64,000 bases of DNA from positions 124,001 through 188,000 of the forward strand of contig NZ_FUYS01000004.1 of assembly GCF_900168055.1 (NCBI RefSeq), read 5' to 3'. The stretch comes from Parapedobacter luteus (GTDB taxonomy: Bacteria; Bacteroidota; Bacteroidia; Sphingobacteriales; Sphingobacteriaceae). Position 1 is the first letter of the stretch. Each line of letters starts with the position of its first letter. The notes under the pieces were generated by a model that saw only the letters and a list, made by a program, of their open reading frames with translations, searched no databases and had not been told where the DNA came from. This document shows, in pieces, positions 17,675 through 27,153 of this stretch. The position numbers and the translations under genes were made by a program.

Positions 17675-20014
17675 TTAAAATTTAAAATTCCATGTGACCG
17701 ATGGGATGATGCCAAACAAGGCTATCCGATACGCTTCTGTAATGTTCGGATTGTGCTCATTTTCCCGGAAGTCGATAATATACGCGTTTTTACGATTATA
17801 AGCGTTGTAAATACCGAAGGTCCAACTCGATTTGAAACGCTTACTCACGTTTGACTCCCATGTCGCACCCAAATCCAGCCGATGGTAATCGGGCATCCGG
17901 TATCCATTCCGTTCCGTGTAGTACCAAAGTGTACGGCCATCCACGCTGTATTTGCCGCTCGGAAAAGTCACCGCATTGCCCGTGCTGTATACAAATGTGG
18001 CTGAGATATTCCACGCAGGTGATAACTGGTACATGGCCACTGCGGATACATCATGCGTACGGTCTTGCCGCGCAGCAAACCAGTTGCCTTGATTAATATC
18101 ATCAAAACGCCGCTCGCTCCGCGAAAGCGTATAGCTTAGCCAGCCATTGAGCTGGCCTTCCCGTTTTTTCAGCAACAATTCTGCACCGTATGCCCTGCCG
18201 ATACCGTAAAGCAGTTCCGCCTCGATATGTTCATTGGCCTGCAAATCAGCCGTATTTCGGTAGTCTATCTGATTTTGCATTCGTTTATAATACGATTCTA
18301 CCGAAAATTCATAGCGGTCATCCGAAAAATTTTGGTAATACCCAATTGCCGCTTGATCGGCCATCTGTGGCTTGATGTTGTTGCTGCTCATCACCCATGC
18401 ATCCGTCGGCAGGCTGGACGTTGAATTCGTTAGCTGGTGTAGGTGCTGGACATTGCGGTTGTACGATAGCTTCACGCTGTTGTTGCGATGCAATTGATAG
18501 CTCATCGACAGCCTCGGTTCCAGATTGAAATAATATTGTACGACATCGCCGCGTTCATACCGCCGACCATCCAACACATCGCCATCAGCATCATATCCGT
18601 AAAACATACCTGGCCCCAATAGCAGGAAGTTATTGGCTCGTAGTCCATAGACAACGCTCAGCCGATCCGTGGGTTTCCATTCATGCGAAAGGTATCCTGC
18701 CAGCTCCATTCCCTTCCGGCTGTCAAGCCGGAGGCTGTTGACCGACGAATTTGCACCGGCATCGATATTCGCCGGGGAAATTTCCTGTCTGAGTAAATTG
18801 ACGCCGAAACGCCACGTGCTCCTGTCGGACTGAAAAAACTGAAAGTCCTGCTTGACATTATAATTCAGGATACGGGAAGCTATTGCGAAATTGAGGTCAT
18901 TGTTGTCAATATTGACATGGTAGTTGAAGTTGCTGTATATAAAAGACGTATTGGAAAACAAACGGCTATTCAACACATGGTTCCAGCGCAATGTAGCGGT
19001 AGCATTCCCCCACCCGAAGCCAAAGAGACTGGCGTATCCCATGACATCCCGGCCGAAATAACCCGAAATGAAAAGGGTGTTTCGATCGTTTATCCGGTAA
19101 TTGGCCTTGGCATTTAAATCATAGAAATACAAGCGGCTATTGTTGATGCTTTCGTCATCCGCAAACTTCAGAAAGAGGTCGGCATAAGTCCTGCGCCCAC
19201 TGAGCATAAACGATCCGCGGCCGCCGGCTATCGGCCCATCCATCTTCAATCTCGACGCGATGAGCCCTATCCCCCCTTCCATCCCAACGCGCCTTTTGTT
19301 GCCATCGAGCATGGAAATATCAAGCACCGACGCCAAACGCCCGCCGTACTGGGCAGGCATCCCGCCTTTATAGAGGTTTACATCTTTGACAGCGTCGGAA
19401 TTAAACGTCGAGAAAAAACCAAAAAGGTGCGATGCATTATACACCATAGCTTCGTCCAGCAGGATCAAATTTTGGTCGCCCGCCCCGCCCCGCACGAAGA
19501 AGTTACTGCTGCCTTCACCTCCAGCCAGTACGCCGGGCAATAGTTGAATCGTTTTTAAAACATCTTTTTCGCCCATCAACACCGGCACGTGCTTAATCTC
19601 ATTGACATCCACGCGAGCCACCCCCATTTGCGGGCTCCGCACCTGCTCATTGATTGCCGGCTGGCTTACCACCACTTCGTCCAGCAGTTCACCGCTTGAC
19701 AAATCGATGTCTACACGCTTATCCTCGCTCAGGCTGACGGTCGTTTCATGCGACTCATACCCGACATGCGAGACAACGAGTACGTGAGGTCCTCCAACAA
19801 GGGTAAGCGAATAAAAGCCGTAATGATTTGTATGGGTGCCAATGGCCGGCTCCGCCTTTAGCCGTAAGCTCGTCCCTACCAGCGTTTCGCCTGTATGTGC
19901 ATCACGGATGTAGCCGCTGATTGTATAGGTTGGTTGGCCCCATGTACTGGATGAGAGGCCAATCAAAACAACCGACAGAAAAAAATGGAGCTTACCAAGT
20001 AACTCAACAGACAT
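17675..20014 (-). CDS. TonB-dependent receptor with carboxypeptidase-like N-terminal domain
   Basis: A 779-residue outer-membrane receptor. A signal peptide covers residues 1-26. A carboxypeptidase-regulatory domain (ISGYIRDAHTGETLVGTSLR) follows at about 32-110. The plug contains VLKTIQLLPGVLAGGEGSSN and FVRGGAGDQNLILLDEA near 170-190, typical of receptors paired with DUF4249. The remainder is a 22-strand-type barrel ending in an aromatic residue (WNFKF). It would import a substrate with energy from TonB. Substrate unknown; it forms an operon with the DUF4249 lipoprotein downstream. Confidence 0.88.
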   Translation of the reverse strand: MSVELLGKLHFFLSVVLIGLSSSTWGQPTYTISGYIRDAHTGETLVGTSLRLKAEPAIGTHTNHYGFYSLTLVGGPHVLVVSHVGYESHETTVSLSEDKRVDIDLSSGELLDEVVVSQPAINEQVRSPQMGVARVDVNEIKHVPVLMGEKDVLKTIQLLPGVLAGGEGSSNFFVRGGAGDQNLILLDEAMVYNASHLFGFFSTFNSDAVKDVNLYKGGMPAQYGGRLASVLDISMLDGNKRRVGMEGGIGLIASRLKMDGPIAGGRGSFMLSGRRTYADLFLKFADDESINNSRLYFYDLNAKANYRINDRNTLFISGYFGRDVMGYASLFGFGWGNATATLRWNHVLNSRLFSNTSFIYSNFNYHVNIDNNDLNFAIASRILNYNVKQDFQFFQSDRSTWRFGVNLLRQEISPANIDAGANSSVNSLRLDSRKGMELAGYLSHEWKPTDRLSVVYGLRANNFLLLGPGMFYGYDADGDVLDGRRYERGDVVQYYFNLEPRLSMSYQLHRNNSVKLSYNRNVQHLHQLTNSTSSLPTDAWVMSSNNIKPQMADQAAIGYYQNFSDDRYEFSVESYYKRMQNQIDYRNTADLQANEHIEAELLYGIGRAYGAELLLKKREGQLNGWLSYTLSRSERRFDDINQGNWFAARQDRTHDVSAVAMYQLSPAWNISATFVYSTGNAVTFPSGKYSVDGRTLWYYTERNGYRMPDYHRLDLGATWESNVSKRFKSSWTFGIYNAYNRKNAYIIDFRENEHNPNITEAYRIALFGIIPSVTWNFKF

Positions 20015-20263
20015 GTCTTATACGAATCAAATTAAACTCCATTTCGGCTTACAATATTACCTATTTTTGCCTAATTAATTGCGAAATATCCTTGATTGCC
20101 AAACACAAACGCGAATGACCACAGCATTTTGTCAATGCGCCGGTAAGGGCGACGTTTTCCTTTTTATCAAAAATAATGTCTCAAAACGCCCGTTTTTGAA
20201 AATAAGTTCGTAGTATTGGCCCAAAACAAACTCATAAATCATAAACATCACAGAATCTCTAAC

Positions 20264-21001
20264 ATGGAAAATCTTAAAAAATCGCTATCGATTGGCTTAG
20301 CAGTCGCTGTGCTGGCTGCTTGTGGCTCCGGACAACAAACCAGTGAAGCACAAGACACCAGTGCAACAACAACCGCTGAAAATGACGGATGGGTATCACT
20401 GTTCGACGGCCAAACCACCGATGGTTGGCATACCTACCTGCGGGACACCGTATCAGCCGCCTGGGTAGTTCAAGACGGCGAATTGCGATTCAATCCTGAG
20501 GTGCCTCGTGAGCAACGCGGCGATATTGTGACGGATGGCGAGTATGAAAACTATGAGCTTGAGCTCGAATGGAAGATTTCTTCCGGCGGCAATAGCGGCA
20601 TCATCTTCGGGGTACACGAAGATCCGAAGTTCAGCGCTACCTACCAAACCGGCATTGAAATGCAGATACTGGACAACATCGACGCCGCCGATAACAAAAT
20701 CGAAAACCACCTTGCCGGATCACTGTATGACATGATTGGCAGCAAGGAGGTGTCGCAACCCAAACCGGTCGGCGAATGGAATAAAGCCCGTATCCGCAAA
20801 AACAACGGACAGATCACCCTGTGGCTTAATGACGTCCAAACTGCGGACGTGACCATCGGTACCCCCGAGTGGGAGCAGGTATTAAATGCAAGCAAGTTCA
20901 AAGATTGGGAAGGATTTGCAAAATATCCAAAAGGAAAAATTGCATTGCAAGACCACGGCGATGTCGTCGCCTTCCGTAATATCCGGATTAAAGAACTTTA
21001 G
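20264..21001 (+). CDS. DUF1080 lipoprotein (3-keto-disaccharide hydrolase family)
   Basis: A 245-residue lipoprotein read from the ATG at 20264, which places the signal peptide MENLKKSLSIGLAVAVLAAC at the N-terminus with lipobox Cys20. The DUF1080 domain shows WVSLFDGQTTDGWHTY, then a concanavalin-like beta-sandwich with ELEWKISSGGNSGIIFGV and GEWNKARIRKNNGQITLWLN. Members hydrolyse 3-keto-glycosides or bind glycans. An ATG-less extension to 20216 is not needed. A second DUF1080 lipoprotein is at 62906. Single gene, convergent with clc. Confidence 0.88.
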   Translation: MENLKKSLSIGLAVAVLAACGSGQQTSEAQDTSATTTAENDGWVSLFDGQTTDGWHTYLRDTVSAAWVVQDGELRFNPEVPREQRGDIVTDGEYENYELELEWKISSGGNSGIIFGVHEDPKFSATYQTGIEMQILDNIDAADNKIENHLAGSLYDMIGSKEVSQPKPVGEWNKARIRKNNGQITLWLNDVQTADVTIGTPEWEQVLNASKFKDWEGFAKYPKGKIALQDHGDVVAFRNIRIKEL

Positions 21002-21007
21002 TTGGCA

Positions 21008-21065
21008 ATGGGTGGTGCGTAACCAGCGGCCAGTCTTGGCTGACCGGCGGCCACGCACCACCCAT
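21008..21065. terminator. long inverted repeat between convergent genes, putative bidirectional terminator
   Basis: A perfect 13-bp stem (ATGGGTGGTGCGT at 21008-21020 with its complement at 21053-21065) encloses a 32-base GC-rich loop that has internal pairing. It sits between the DUF1080 stop and the clc stop. There is no U-run, so its action as a terminator is inferred only from position. Confidence 0.6.
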
Positions 21066-21087
21066 CACTATACCGCATACCGCCACC

Positions 21088-22881
21088 CTATTCCAGGTAT
21101 GCCCCCTGCCTCATCAGCAACGCACGGTATTTATTAAAGACGGCCGATTTGGAAACGAATCCCATATAATTCCCATGGCTGTCCACCACGGGGAGTATCC
21201 AGATATCCTCCCGATTCATCTTTTGCATCACCGCTTCCATGTTGGTATCCATGCGGATAATATCCACCGGCTTTTCAGCCAGCTCCTGCATTGTCTTGCC
21301 TTCCTTTTCAGGGCTTTCACCGAGCAATATCTCAAATAGTCGCTCACTGTATATGATACCGAGCAGTTTGCCATCGGCATCCACCACTGGAAAGATATTG
21401 CGCTTGGTGTGGATAATGTCATGCCGCCTGTCCGTTGGCCGTTCGTCTGGCCGTAGGATGGTAAAATTGCGTTCCAGCACATACCGAAGTTTCATCATGC
21501 TCAGCACTGTCCGATCCTTATCTTCGTGGGTGAGCAGGTCACCTTGTTCGGCCAGCACCTTGGTATAAATGGAGTATTTCTGTGTTGCCCGATTGATCAA
21601 ATATGAAATCGCTGTGACCAACATCAGCGGCACCATCAAGGCATACCCGCCCGTGATTTCCGCGATGAGGAAAATAGCCGTCAACGGAGCGTGCATAATA
21701 CCGCTTAGTGCCGCAGCCATGCCGGCCACCACAAAATTGGCCACATTCAGTTCAATCATGCCCGTAAGGTTTATACCGTAAGCAAAGGCAAATCCCAATA
21801 ACCCGCCCATGACCAAACTCGGACCGAATACCCCGCCATTTCCTCCGCTACTGAGCGTGATAAGCGCTGCGAAGGACTTCGCAAATACGGTAACCACGGC
21901 ATAGATGACTATCAGGATACCAACATGCCGGTAGTCCGCAAAAATGCTATTAGCCAGCAACGAGTCCATCCGTCCGTCAAGAATCTGCTGGATAGCCAGG
22001 TAGCCTTCGCCATAGAGCGCAGGGAAAAGAAAAATCAGGAGGCCAAGGCTTATCCCCCCTATCCACACCTTCTGGTAAGGGTTTTCAACTGTTGCAAATA
22101 CTTTCTTGGCCCACGTACTTACCTTGGCAAAGTATATCGAAAAGCCGCCAACGATAACAGCTAACAGCAGGTAAAAAAACAACGCCTGAAATTCCCAATC
22201 GTCCGTCACCAGATGAAAAAGAGGCTCGCTATATAGCAGCTTTGACACCACTGATGCTGTCGCCGCAGCCATCAGCAAAGGAATAAATGCAGGAATAGAA
22301 AATTCGGGCAGTAAGATCTCTATGGCAAAAATCATCCCTGCTACGGGACTATTAAACGCACCTGCAATACCAGCCGCAGCTCCGCAAGCAAGCAACATCG
22401 TCACTTCCCGGTAATTGAGTCCAAAGAAACGACCCGCATTGGCGCCAATGGCCGAACCGCTGTAAGCAATCGGAGCTTCCAGTCCGGCAGAGCCACCGAA
22501 GCCGACCGTGAGCGCACTGGTAATGATCTGTGAATAGATGTTGTGCGGTTCAATACGGCTCGACTTGCGTGAAATGGCATAAATAATCGGTGTCATGCCA
22601 TGCTCGAAGGTGCCTTTGCGAATAAAACGGCGCACATACAACACGCTCAGCAATATCCCGATCAGGGGAAAAAACAGGTATAGGTAATATTTGTATTGCC
22701 ATTGCACGTCATTTTGTAAAAATGCGGCGATCGAGTGCGTCAGCCCTTTGAGGGCTGCAGCAGCCAGTCCGCCTATGATCCCTACGATGACAGCGAGAAC
22801 AACCAGAAAATTCCGGTTAGAAATTTTCTGCATCCGCCATTGGTTGAGCCGATGAATGATTTGCTGGGGTTTTTGCCGCAT
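21088..22881 (-). CDS. ClC chloride channel/antiporter with C-terminal CBS domains
   Basis: A 597-residue voltage-gated chloride channel-family protein. The membrane part (about 20-440) contains the selectivity motifs GGSAGLEAP, GAAAGIAGAFNSPVAG and SSGGNGGVFGPSLVMGG. The C-terminus (about 450-590) holds two CBS domains, seen in MKLRYVLERNFTILRP and NREDIWILPVVDSHGNYMG. It moves chloride, possibly in exchange for protons, across the inner membrane; the CBS pair may bind a nucleotide. It begins 10 bases after the OxyR stop, so the two genes are probably an operon. Confidence 0.9.
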   Translation of the reverse strand: MRQKPQQIIHRLNQWRMQKISNRNFLVVLAVIVGIIGGLAAAALKGLTHSIAAFLQNDVQWQYKYYLYLFFPLIGILLSVLYVRRFIRKGTFEHGMTPIIYAISRKSSRIEPHNIYSQIITSALTVGFGGSAGLEAPIAYSGSAIGANAGRFFGLNYREVTMLLACGAAAGIAGAFNSPVAGMIFAIEILLPEFSIPAFIPLLMAAATASVVSKLLYSEPLFHLVTDDWEFQALFFYLLLAVIVGGFSIYFAKVSTWAKKVFATVENPYQKVWIGGISLGLLIFLFPALYGEGYLAIQQILDGRMDSLLANSIFADYRHVGILIVIYAVVTVFAKSFAALITLSSGGNGGVFGPSLVMGGLLGFAFAYGINLTGMIELNVANFVVAGMAAALSGIMHAPLTAIFLIAEITGGYALMVPLMLVTAISYLINRATQKYSIYTKVLAEQGDLLTHEDKDRTVLSMMKLRYVLERNFTILRPDERPTDRRHDIIHTKRNIFPVVDADGKLLGIIYSERLFEILLGESPEKEGKTMQELAEKPVDIIRMDTNMEAVMQKMNREDIWILPVVDSHGNYMGFVSKSAVFNKYRALLMRQGAYLE

Positions 22882-22891
22882 GACTTACTGG

Positions 22892-23830
22892 TCAATCAAT
22901 TTCCATGATATCCTTCTTCTTTTTGGTCCTGAACCGCTTGGGGACAGAAGCGATAATTTCCCGTTCAAGGGCGTCGATGGCCTGCCGCTTTAAAAAGTTA
23001 TGCGTGGTCACCAAACTGATTTCGCGCACAGGTTCGGGCGACTTGAAATAACGTACCCGGCCGAGCTGGTCCTCATCAAAATCGTCGATGCTCAATTCCG
23101 GCAGGATGGTAGTCCCCGAGTTGCTATCGACCATCCGCTTGAGCGTTTCCACACTTCCCGTGTTATACGCCAATGTACCGTCCGGATCCATACTCCGCTT
23201 GCGTTGGCATATGTTCAATACCTGGCCACGCATACAGTGCCCCTCGGTAAGCAGCCATAGCTTATCTTCCAATACATCTTCCGGCGTCACTTCCTTCTTT
23301 TTGATTAATGCGCTTTTGGGCGATATATACGCTACAAACGGCTCGTAAAACAAGGGGCGTTCGACCAGTGCTGTATCATATACGGGGGTGGACAACACGC
23401 CACAGTCGAGCAAATTCACCTTTAGCTCGCGCACAATCTTTTCAGTCGTATACTCCCATATCTGTAATTGCAATTTGGGAAACTTCTGCATGAAATTACC
23501 CAGCACACGAGGCAGCAGGTACGGTGCAATGGTCGGAATTACCCCGATGCGAAGCTCGCCTTCCAATTCGCCCTTTTTCAATTGCACCAGTTCATTTATT
23601 TTACGGCTCTCGGTAAGGACGACCCGCGCCTGTTTGATAATTTCCACACCGACTTCGGTCGGTACAATCGGTTGCCTACTCCGATCGAAAATACGGGCAC
23701 CGATCGATTCCTCCAGTTTCTGAATTTGCATGCTTAACGTCGGCTGGGTCACGAAACATTTTTCAGCGGCAGCCACGAAACTCCTGTAGGTATCTACAGC
23801 GATAATATATTCCAATTGAACAAGTGTCAT
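22892..23830 (-). CDS. oxyR: OxyR-type LysR regulator (hydrogen peroxide sensor)
   Basis: A 312-residue LysR regulator. The N-terminal winged helix-turn-helix includes FVAAAEKCFVTQPTLSMQIQKLEE. The C-terminal sensor domain carries TEGHCMRGQVLNIC, with Cys199 and Cys208 at the same spacing and numbering as the redox disulfide pair of E. coli OxyR. It would switch on peroxide-defence genes when that disulfide forms. The start codon lies inside a GTATC-N9-GATAC inverted repeat (23832-23850), suggesting autoregulation. It is followed by clc. Confidence 0.93.
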   Translation of the reverse strand: MTLVQLEYIIAVDTYRSFVAAAEKCFVTQPTLSMQIQKLEESIGARIFDRSRQPIVPTEVGVEIIKQARVVLTESRKINELVQLKKGELEGELRIGVIPTIAPYLLPRVLGNFMQKFPKLQLQIWEYTTEKIVRELKVNLLDCGVLSTPVYDTALVERPLFYEPFVAYISPKSALIKKKEVTPEDVLEDKLWLLTEGHCMRGQVLNICQRKRSMDPDGTLAYNTGSVETLKRMVDSNSGTTILPELSIDDFDEDQLGRVRYFKSPEPVREISLVTTHNFLKRQAIDALEREIIASVPKRFRTKKKKDIMEID

Positions 23831-23988
23831 CGTATCGAAAAAATTGATACAAAGATAAAAAAAGCCTTTAGAACCATGCCGCGTCCGCGGAAAAACAACG
23901 AATATGCCCTGTTTGGCAGATCGTAAGCCAAAGGATTACCATTAAATTTTATTTTAAACTTAACTACCTTTTACTTGCATTTTATCTT

Positions 23989-24040
23989 TCATCGTATTTT
24001 TATCGTAAAGTCATCGTATTTTCATCGTATTTTATACGAT
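23989..24040. promoter_or_regulatory. cluster of ATCGTAT repeats with a perfect 7-3-7 palindrome
   Basis: The 422-base gap between oxyR and the HD gene (23831-24252) holds no gene. TCATCGTATTTT occurs at 23989, 24011 and 24022, with a variant at 24002. ATCGTAT-TTT-ATACGAT forms a perfect palindrome at 24024-24040. The same ATCGTAT word occurs at the oxyR start (23829). This looks like a regulator-binding array, possibly for OxyR itself; that link is inference. Confidence 0.5.
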
Positions 24041-24252
24041 AAAAATACAATGGATATTAGTTTTACATGGTTAAATCCTAAATTGAAGTAAGTATTATAA
24101 TCGTTTTTATTTAATTTCTTATTGGTAAATTGTTCCGACATTGTATTCCTTTTTTACGGCATCAACACAGCGCCAATAAAAAGCAGTACAGCAAGAGCGT
24201 CTATATCGGAAAGAAATAAAATTGATATATTAGCCGCCGATAAAAATCGGAT

Positions 24253-24822
24253 ATGCGACTCGATTTGGCTGAGCACTATATTCTAAATCGGTTGGAAAAT
24301 GAGCTTCCGCCTGGTTTGACCTATCATAACGCCTTGCACACTGCCGATGTGTACGCAGCAGCGAGGCAGATAGCCGTGCTGGAAGGCATACCTGATTTAC
24401 AGCTTCAATGGCTGCTCACGGCAGCGCTTTACCATGACGCAGGCTTTTTGGTTCAAACCAAAGCACATGAGCTGTCGTCCTGTGCTATCGCCCAGGAAAC
24501 ACTACCTGGCTTTGGCTACACCGACGCCGATATAACCGTGATTTCCAAACTCATCATGGCCACGGAGATCCCTCAACGGCCCCGGCAACATCTGGAAGAA
24601 ATCATTTGTGATGCAGACCTGGACTATCTCGGCAGGGACGATTTTTTTGATCGAAGCCTGTTGCTCTACCAGGAAATGCACCATTTAGGCACTATTTCTT
24701 CGCGCGAGGAGTTCGAGAAAATCCAAATTGCGTTCCTGGACAAGCATCATTATTTTACGGAAACGTCCAAACGGCGCAGAAACGCCAAAAAAGAAGAAAA
24801 TTACAAAAAACTATTAACATAA
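24253..24822 (+). CDS. HD-domain phosphohydrolase
   Basis: A 189-residue HD-domain protein. The metal-binding residues are H25 in TYHNALHTADV, H61-D62 in ALYHDAGF, and a late Asp in IICDADLDYLG. The domain usually hydrolyses phosphoesters of nucleotides or signal molecules. It lies 21 bases upstream of the YitT-family gene in the same direction and is probably cotranscribed. The substrate cannot be read from the sequence. Confidence 0.85.
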   Translation: MRLDLAEHYILNRLENELPPGLTYHNALHTADVYAAARQIAVLEGIPDLQLQWLLTAALYHDAGFLVQTKAHELSSCAIAQETLPGFGYTDADITVISKLIMATEIPQRPRQHLEEIICDADLDYLGRDDFFDRSLLLYQEMHHLGTISSREEFEKIQIAFLDKHHYFTETSKRRRNAKKEENYKKLLT

Positions 24823-24843
24823 CTATCTGATAACCGGCGAACC

Positions 24844-25716
24844 ATGATAACTAACCAGTGGCGGGCCATTGCCCAGGACATCATTTATGTGATTTGTGGC
24901 GTGTTGTTTTGCGGATTTGCACTGAAGGGCTTCCTGATTCCCAACCATTTTTTTGATGGTGGTGTGACGGGCATTGCCTTACTTATCCATGAGATCTACA
25001 ACTTCAACATCGCATACGTCATCGTGTTGGCCAATCTGCCGCTAATCGTCATGGGTGCCTTTCAGGTAAACGCCAAATTTGCCTGGAAAACCCTCGGCTG
25101 TGTGATATTGCTCGGCATTTGCCTGTTGTATGTCCCATATCCGCCCATCACGTCGGACAAACTGCTCGTCTCTATCTTCGGCGGCGTATTTATGGGATTG
25201 GGTGTAGGTCTTTCGATGCGGGGCGGGTGTGCGCTTGACGGCATCGAAGTGCTAGCGTTGTACACGCTCAAACGAAGCAGCTTCACCATCAGCGAAATCA
25301 TCCTGGGTATCAATATTGTCATTTTCCTCATCGCGGCTATTCACCTTGGGCTCCCGACGGCTCTTTACTCCATCCTGACCTACTACACGGCTTCACGGAC
25401 CATTAGCTTCGTCATTGAGGGGCTGGAGGAATACACGGCCGTAAACATTATCTCTTCCAAGAGCGTCGTCATCAAAGATCGGTTGGTCAATGAAATGGGG
25501 AAAGGCATCACGGTCTATAAGGGCGAGCGAGGATTCCTGCAAGGCAGCTTTGACGTAAGCCATCCGGTAGACATCGTTTTTACGGTGGTCACCCGGTTTG
25601 AGGTCAGGCGCCTCAAAAGCCTCGTACGCGACATCGACCCCCAGGCCTTTGTGTACACAAACACCATCAAAGAGGTGGCCGGTGGCGTGCTGAAAAAACG
25701 TGCCAGGGAGCATTAG
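24844..25716 (+). CDS. YitT family membrane protein (DUF161 + DUF2179)
   Basis: A 290-residue protein with five to six membrane segments in the first 200 residues (e.g. FLIPNHFFDGGVTGIALLIHE, the YitT signature) and a C-terminal soluble DUF2179 domain (ITVYKGERGFLQGSFDVSHP) from about 205 on. The family is widespread and poorly understood; transport is suspected. It is encoded directly after the HD gene and converges with the receiver-cyclase gene. Confidence 0.88.
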   Translation: MITNQWRAIAQDIIYVICGVLFCGFALKGFLIPNHFFDGGVTGIALLIHEIYNFNIAYVIVLANLPLIVMGAFQVNAKFAWKTLGCVILLGICLLYVPYPPITSDKLLVSIFGGVFMGLGVGLSMRGGCALDGIEVLALYTLKRSSFTISEIILGINIVIFLIAAIHLGLPTALYSILTYYTASRTISFVIEGLEEYTAVNIISSKSVVIKDRLVNEMGKGITVYKGERGFLQGSFDVSHPVDIVFTVVTRFEVRRLKSLVRDIDPQAFVYTNTIKEVAGGVLKKRAREH

Positions 25717-25733
25717 TCCGCGCAGCCGGCATA

Positions 25734-26777
25734 TCACTCGATTACTTCGTAAACGGCTACGGGCAACGCCTTGTTCTTTAAGCTCACCGCTCCCAGTTCT
25801 TTCAGGTTGAAGGACTGCTTTGCCTGCTGATATACGTGCTCCGGCACCAGAATCTGGTCGGCTTTGGCGACAGACTGGAGCCGCTGGGCTACATTTACCG
25901 TATCGCCGATGACGGTATAATCCAACCGCTTCAGCGAAGCTGAACCGATATTGCCGGATATCATCTCGCCCGAATTGATACCGATGGATACCTGGGGCTT
26001 AAACGCTTTATCGGTAAAACCGGCAACCGTCACCCCGGCAATGCTGTCTTTCACGGCCAACGCCGCATCAATGGCCCGGTCAATGTGATACTCGCCCCGG
26101 AAGATGGCCATCACCGCATCGCCCATGAACTTATCGATATGGCCATTGTGGTTGATGATTTCTTTGACAATGACGTCAAAAAGGGTATTGAGCATCTTCA
26201 CTACACCGTCAGCACCCACATGTTCGGTAATGGCGGTGAATCCGCAGATATCGATAAAAACGACCGTGCCTTCAATGGTCTCGTTCGCCATCAGGCTCTT
26301 TTCGAATTCCTGATGGGTCATGAAGTTGAGTACATGCTCGTCGACGTACATCTTCAGAATGTTATTCTCCTTGACGGCTTGCAGGGTTTCCCGGAGTTGC
26401 CGTACATGATGCAGGGTCTTCTCGATGGTCGTGTCCAGATCGTCAAAATTGACCGGCTTAAACACGAAGTCAAATGCGCCGCGATTCATCGCCGTGCGGA
26501 TGTTGTCCATATCGCCGTAAGCGGAAACCATGACGGCTTTGATGACCGGGCTGGCTTCGGGCAACTTGGTCAGCAACGTCAGCCCGTCCATGCCGGGCAT
26601 GTTGATGTCGGTAAGGATAACGTCGATGTCGTCTCGCGCTTGCAGCAGCGCCAACGCCTCGTTACCATCCCTTGCAAAAACAAACGTGTAGATTTTTTCC
26701 CGTATCTTCTTCCGAAATTTCTGCCGGATGAGTATCTCGAGATCAGCCTCATCGTCGACAACCAAAATATTAGCCAT
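25734..26777 (-). CDS. response regulator with class III adenylate cyclase output domain
   Basis: A 347-residue protein. Residues 1-125 form a receiver domain with phospho-acceptor D57 (ILTDINMPGMDG) and K107 in VFKPVN. A linker helix joins it to a class III cyclase domain (165-345). Catalytic residues are complete: metal aspartates D176 and D220, adenine-specifying K216 and D286 (LDYTVIGDTVN), and transition-state N295 and R299. It is therefore predicted to make cAMP on phosphorylation. It overlaps the upstream receiver gene by eight bases and is the last gene of a three-gene signalling operon. Confidence 0.9.
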   Translation of the reverse strand: MANILVVDDEADLEILIRQKFRKKIREKIYTFVFARDGNEALALLQARDDIDVILTDINMPGMDGLTLLTKLPEASPVIKAVMVSAYGDMDNIRTAMNRGAFDFVFKPVNFDDLDTTIEKTLHHVRQLRETLQAVKENNILKMYVDEHVLNFMTHQEFEKSLMANETIEGTVVFIDICGFTAITEHVGADGVVKMLNTLFDVIVKEIINHNGHIDKFMGDAVMAIFRGEYHIDRAIDAALAVKDSIAGVTVAGFTDKAFKPQVSIGINSGEMISGNIGSASLKRLDYTVIGDTVNVAQRLQSVAKADQILVPEHVYQQAKQSFNLKELGAVSLKNKALPVAVYEVIE

Positions 26778-27153
26778 GCGCCTCCAACCCTTTAAGTTTA
26801 TCTTTCAATACATTAAAATCCAGCGGCTTGGTCAGGAAGTCATCGGCGCCAAGCTGCATGGACTGCGAGCGGTTTGCCTCATCGCCGTATGCCGTGACCA
26901 TCATGACGAACGGCGGTGCCGCCCGGTGTGCCGTCCGGATGTGACGGAGCAGCTCAAGCCCGCTCATACCCGGCATATTGATATCGGAGAGAATGAGTAC
27001 GACCTCGGAATCTCCCGATGTCATGTACTGCAAGGCTTCTTCGGCGGAAAGCGCAAAATCGAATGCCAACTCACCGCTCCTGATCTCCCTGCGGAATCGT
27101 TGCCTGAATAACGGCTGGATGTCTACCTCGTCGTCTACTACTAATATCTTCAT
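26770..27153 (-). CDS. stand-alone response regulator receiver
   Basis: A 127-residue CheY-like protein consisting only of a receiver domain, with acidic pocket D7-D8, phospho-acceptor D57 (ILSDINMPGMSG) and the K of FLTKPLDF. It overlaps the histidine kinase gene by four bases (ATGA) and the receiver-cyclase gene by eight, so all three should be translated together. It may act as a phosphate sink or intermediate between kinase and cyclase, or signal to another target. Confidence 0.9.
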   Translation of the reverse strand: MKILVVDDEVDIQPLFRQRFRREIRSGELAFDFALSAEEALQYMTSGDSEVVLILSDINMPGMSGLELLRHIRTAHRAAPPFVMMVTAYGDEANRSQSMQLGADDFLTKPLDFNVLKDKLKGLEAHG

